A DNA stretch of 33,470 bases from Phoronis australis. Its lineage: Eukaryota; Phoronida; Phoronidae. The notes under the pieces were generated by a model. It saw only the letters and a program-made list of their open reading frames with translations. It did not search any database and was not told the DNA's origin. Where the stretch lies: NCBI GenBank assembly GCA_002633005.1, contig NMRA01000310.1, positions 448,810 through 482,279 of the forward strand, in the 5' to 3' direction. Both the position numbers and the translations under genes were made by a program. This document shows, one piece after another, positions 29,986-33,470 of this stretch. How positions within the stretch are numbered: the stretch's first letter is position 1; each line of letters opens with the position of its first letter.

Positions 29986-30539
29986 CTACAAACAATTAAG
30001 ATACATAACAGACTTCAGTACAGACGACTAGAATAGTTTCATGATTTTGCTTCAGTTTCAACAGAAAATATACTTTGGAAAAAAAAACAATCACCAAAAT
30101 TTAAACAAAATTATGTCAGTTTCACACAGTCCAGACGATGGACATTACCGTTCACTGGTGATTCCACAGTTCTTGTCAAGTTTGTTCATTAAATTCTCTA
30201 AGGAGCAGGATTCTAAAGGTATTTTCCACAAAACCAAGAGGGCAGAATATTGTCGAAACATTTGTCAAATGCAACTATTTGCGCAAACGCATTACAGTAT
30301 TGCATCTCACGAGGGGTTAATACCGTGGAATCACCCTCCTTCAGATAATTACTACTTAATTATGCGAAAAATACAATCTAGTCTTCTGCAAACTGGCTTA
30401 AAAATAATTATTCACCTCAGTTTACATATTTCATTGAAGACATGACTTTGATCTGTTTTTACTACTTTAATTTCAGTTCTTTCAAACTCTCTAAATAGAG
30501 ATCTCGTCTTTACATCACAACAGTGCAATAAAAATCCAA

Positions 30540-31203
30540 ACGACATCAGTAGGTAACATAATTTAAAAAGCGATATTTCGAGACACATATCTCATCTTCG
30601 GGCTACTATTTACAACTAGTTCACAGTGAAACGCACATCAGAAATGACAAATGCAATATAACAGGTGAAGTTGGCATGCGCAACAATGACGATAAAAACA
30701 CACATATATAAATAAAATATACACGCGTTGCTCTGCATCATAATGCACAGATCACTTAAATAACGATAGAGAACTTCAAGTTCCAGTTAGCTGCTCATTC
30801 AAACTGGGTTTTTCAAACATTATTAGAAGGGACTCTAATGTTCGTAACCTGTGTACATCATTTTCAATGTATCTAATGACTATTATCGACAATCTCCTGA
30901 CGAGTTATCTTGCGACCATGAACGTTTTGAAAATGGTCTTTTATGAAGCTGTTTTGTACATGCATTGAAAGTCGTCGCGACAAGGAACACACTGTGTGCC
31001 CAATGTAATTTTGTTTCTGATGAGGACGAAAACATTCGACCGCAGGACAAGTAAACTCATAAACAACGTTACATCTAGCAACAGTGCGGAACTTCTCACA
31101 ACTAATATTATTTCTCATCACTAAATTAGAGGTCTTTATATTCTTGTAATAAATAATTACATCTAGCTTGTCATTAGGACTAACAACTTTTACATTATAT
31201 TAT
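30540..31203 (-). mobile_element. Penelope-like retroelement remnant: GIY-YIG endonuclease domain and 3' tail
   Basis: The minus-strand frame from about 31200 to 30874 reads KLDVIIYYKNIKTSNLVMRN, then VVYEFTCP, NYIGHTVCSLSRRLSMH and IKDHFQNVHG. This is the C-terminal GIY-YIG endonuclease layout of Penelope-like elements: Y-x-F near 31061, YIG near 31007, and a conserved Arg in SLSRRL. After the TAG at 30873-30875 the homology continues in another frame (about 30859-30782: VHRLRTLESLLIMFEKPSLN), so the copy is broken by a frameshift and stops. The tail at 30602-30562 has the CCGAAGATGAG...CTCGAAA block often seen near ends of such elements. The reverse transcriptase part is absent (5' truncation). 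Confidence 0.75.
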
Positions 31204-32879
31204 TATGAAGTGAAATTAAACTAGTAAAAACAGATAAAAGTCGTGTCTTCAATGGAATATGTATACAAGAAAGATTACTGGCAAGTTATACTGAGTTTAC
31301 AGAGAAAACTTTTTGCATCTAAGTGGTCAATTTTTCTCAAAGTGATAGCAAAACATGATAACCCACGACTGTAATGTTTCTGTTGATAAAGTCGCTTGCA
31401 GTAGGTGACAGTGAGATGAACAGATTTGCACAGGCGCGGTCCAGGAGTATCCCTGTACCATGGCCAGACAAGCAGAACCAGTGGTGGTTATGGACGCTAT
31501 CTGTGGACAGCAACTTGGTTCAAATGCCAAACATGAAATAGCAGATGAATGTGCTCTACACAACAGACGTCTGCAACCAGTCTTAGGAAGAGCCTAATGT
31601 ACATACGAGGGTTCTCATGAGATCCAAATCAGGGGTTTTGCGCAATGGGCCCGACTTATGTGACCTGCGCACGTCTGATGCAATTTAGGCATCAGACCAC
31701 CTGCAATCTTTTTTATGATCAAACATTTTTAGACTTGTGACGAAATTAAAAAAAAATCGTTGTTATTATCAACAGATAGCTAACATATCAAGATAAGATG
31801 AAACCAATCGCTACTCTCCTCGACCAGCCAGTTAAAAAAAAAAACTGGGACTCCTACATCCATTCTCACAATTGTGGGCATCCCAAGTGGTCTAATCATA
31901 AGTAAATATTAGTGAACAGGTGACTTATCGAGACTGCCAGAGCTCAACCCGTGATTTATTCCCTCAGTGATAAGTAGAAGAGAGCACTTTGAACTGTAGA
32001 TAAAATAAGGAGAAACGCACTTAAAATACATCAGCTATGAATGATAGCTGTAATACACCACGACTACCAGAAACTTCTGATCATAGTAAGCCCCCCAGCA
32101 ATTTTAAATTAGTTTTCAGTCATTCGGATCACCAAAATCAAAAAAAAAAACTGCAGGGAATACTATCAGCCCCACACAGTGTTTAAAAATTCAGTTTCCA
32201 AACAGATTAAGTTTCCAATATGTCCTGTGAGAGCATCAAATTCTGAAATCAGAATACTAAATCCAACTACATGTGGTTGCCTGAACAAACAGTTAGATGT
32301 CAAAACCCAGCTATACAAACACTGACCTCCACTGTAGGACTGTAATAGAACACCAGCCATAGCTGGTGGCAACAATAGAAACAATATCAGTTTCAAAGGA
32401 CACCACAACATGTATTTATGAAACTAGGGCATAGTAAATGGTTTAAATGGAAATCTAGATAAGGATGCAGATTCATACTAATAATGAACCTGGTCAAAAT
32501 ACAGGCCTTGCCATTGCACCACTCAATATGGGCTCGGTTTTTGCAGCAAAACAAAACGGTTAAGAAAACAAATGAAGAAAACTGGAAGAGACAGAGATTT
32601 CAAAATATATCGGTAATGGAAATCTTGACTTCATTTTTTTCAGTTTATTCACCCTTATTCTTTATTTTACATAGTTGCTTCGTTTGTCCAATAACTATGT
32701 TTCATTACTTTCTATTATTGAAATTAGACGCGGGAATTTCACTCAAACTATATCTTGTCTTCGATTCACTGAAATGCCATGAAAATACGTTCCATTAAAA
32801 GTATATCATCATTTTCTCACCTGGATTTTTATTTTGTTGTCATAATGTTTTAGGGACAACTCTTGTAACTTCTAACTCC
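31204..32879. other. No gene recognised
   Basis: Expected to contain or precede 5' exons of the PDZ gene. GTGAGA after CCAG (minus strand, about 32818) is a possible donor, but no open coding exon adjoins it. Confidence 0.45.
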
Positions 32880-33143
32880 AAGACTCTGTTTCATGAAACT
32901 GACTTCAGACTAAGACACACTCACACTTAATAAAGGTTTTATTAACTATTTAGGAGCACATTACAGCCTAGAAACAATTTACCGAAATTATCTCAAAACT
33001 AACAGTTACGTGTACATTCTCATAGACTTTGGACTTTTGCTACAATGAGGTTTAATAATCTTTCAGAAACATTTGTGTGGTGTGTAATACCAAACTATTG
33101 TCTTTAAGTCTTTTAAAGGTACCTTTTTATGACACAGGCCCAA
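32880..33143. repeat. Possible MITE with GGGCCTGT-type termini
   Basis: The left end CTCTGTTTCATGAAACTGAC followed by TTCAGACTAAGACACA resembles the reverse complement of the right end (GGGCCTGTGTCATAAAAAGG, then ACTTAAAGAC). A related single end, GGGCCTGTTTTATGAAAGC, lies at 28252-28270. Confidence 0.45.
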
Positions 33144-33470
33144 GACGATTGACAGACAACGTGACTACACGAAAAGTAAATGAACTGTAAAAATCAACCA
33201 GTTGTCAGTTTAATAATATTTGTATTATTGATGAATACATTGAAACCACTACTCTCTTTGTCAAGTGTTTAATGAGACTAGTATGACAGAACAGTTGCTG
33301 CTAACTTACCTGAGCAACGTAACACTGTATTAATAATTATCAATAAACAATTAAAGTAATCGTGTGTTGACCATATTGATTGCTTTTTCTGAATAATACC
33401 TTGTTATGCGCCTTTCTGAACATCATTTCATTATTAAGTAACTGGACAGACACTAGCTGCATAAAGTGCC

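Noticed and set aside
30041-30445. 134-codon plus-strand frame
   Set aside because: No motif, AT-rich composition, lies upstream of and antisense to the PDZ gene region without support.
33306-33312. CAG/GTAAGT donor on the minus strand as a 5' exon of the PDZ gene
   Set aside because: Strong donor sequence, but the frame required to join exon a meets a stop a few codons upstream and has no ATG; it could only be untranslated.
1-33470. CRISPR arrays, bacterial operons, rRNA genes
   Set aside because: None seen; the tandem repeats lack unique spacers and all recognisable genes are spliced.

Overview
The window is animal nuclear DNA. It has GT-AG introns of hundreds to about 2,000 bases, AT-rich introns full of degenerate repeats, tRNA-derived SINE-like copies, MITE-like palindromes and a Penelope-like retroelement tail. 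The gene content (an animal MetX-type acyltransferase and a PAR-6-like PDZ protein) and the repeat types suggest a marine invertebrate, such as a lophotrochozoan or invertebrate deuterostome. I cannot name the phylum from sequence alone.

Layout. 1-9286: no convincing gene, but a dispersed repeat copy (1729-1900), a 107-bp hAT-like MITE (4397-4503), a 460-bp fold-back palindrome (4833-5292), a SINE-like tRNA copy (about 5676-5750), a second dispersed repeat (about 6990-7170) and an inverted-repeat element (about 8244-8507). 9287-18739, plus strand: nine exons of a MetX-type homoserine O-acyltransferase-like alpha/beta hydrolase. They give 393 residues from the first ATG, with all splice phases matching once one surplus base beside an N in exon 4 is discounted. 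Its introns hold a mobile-looking hairpin (10495-10590), second copies of both dispersed repeats, a 17-bp tandem repeat and a cluster of CTCF-like motifs (16961-17908). 18740-24090: a convergent intergenic stretch with a possible gypsy-type protease scrap, a second copy of the hairpin (21711-21816), a candidate plus-strand exon of an unrecognised gene (22778-23003) and a degenerate array of units near 36-38 bp (about 23311-23930). 24091-29985, minus strand: six phase-compatible exons of a Ser-rich scaffold-like protein ending in one PAR-6-like PDZ domain; its 5' end was not found. 30540-31203: the 3' part of a Penelope-like element with a GIY-YIG endonuclease domain. 32880-33143: a possible MITE, then nothing recognised.

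The two main genes are convergent and have no obvious functional link. MetX-like would be a soluble acyltransferase of sulfur amino-acid type chemistry; the PDZ protein looks like a cytoskeletal or polarity scaffold. The most unusual signals are the pair of hairpins that share loop and inner stem but have unrelated, self-complementary outer arms, the CTCF-like cluster, the patterned minisatellite, and an intact-looking MetX catalytic triad in an animal gene.
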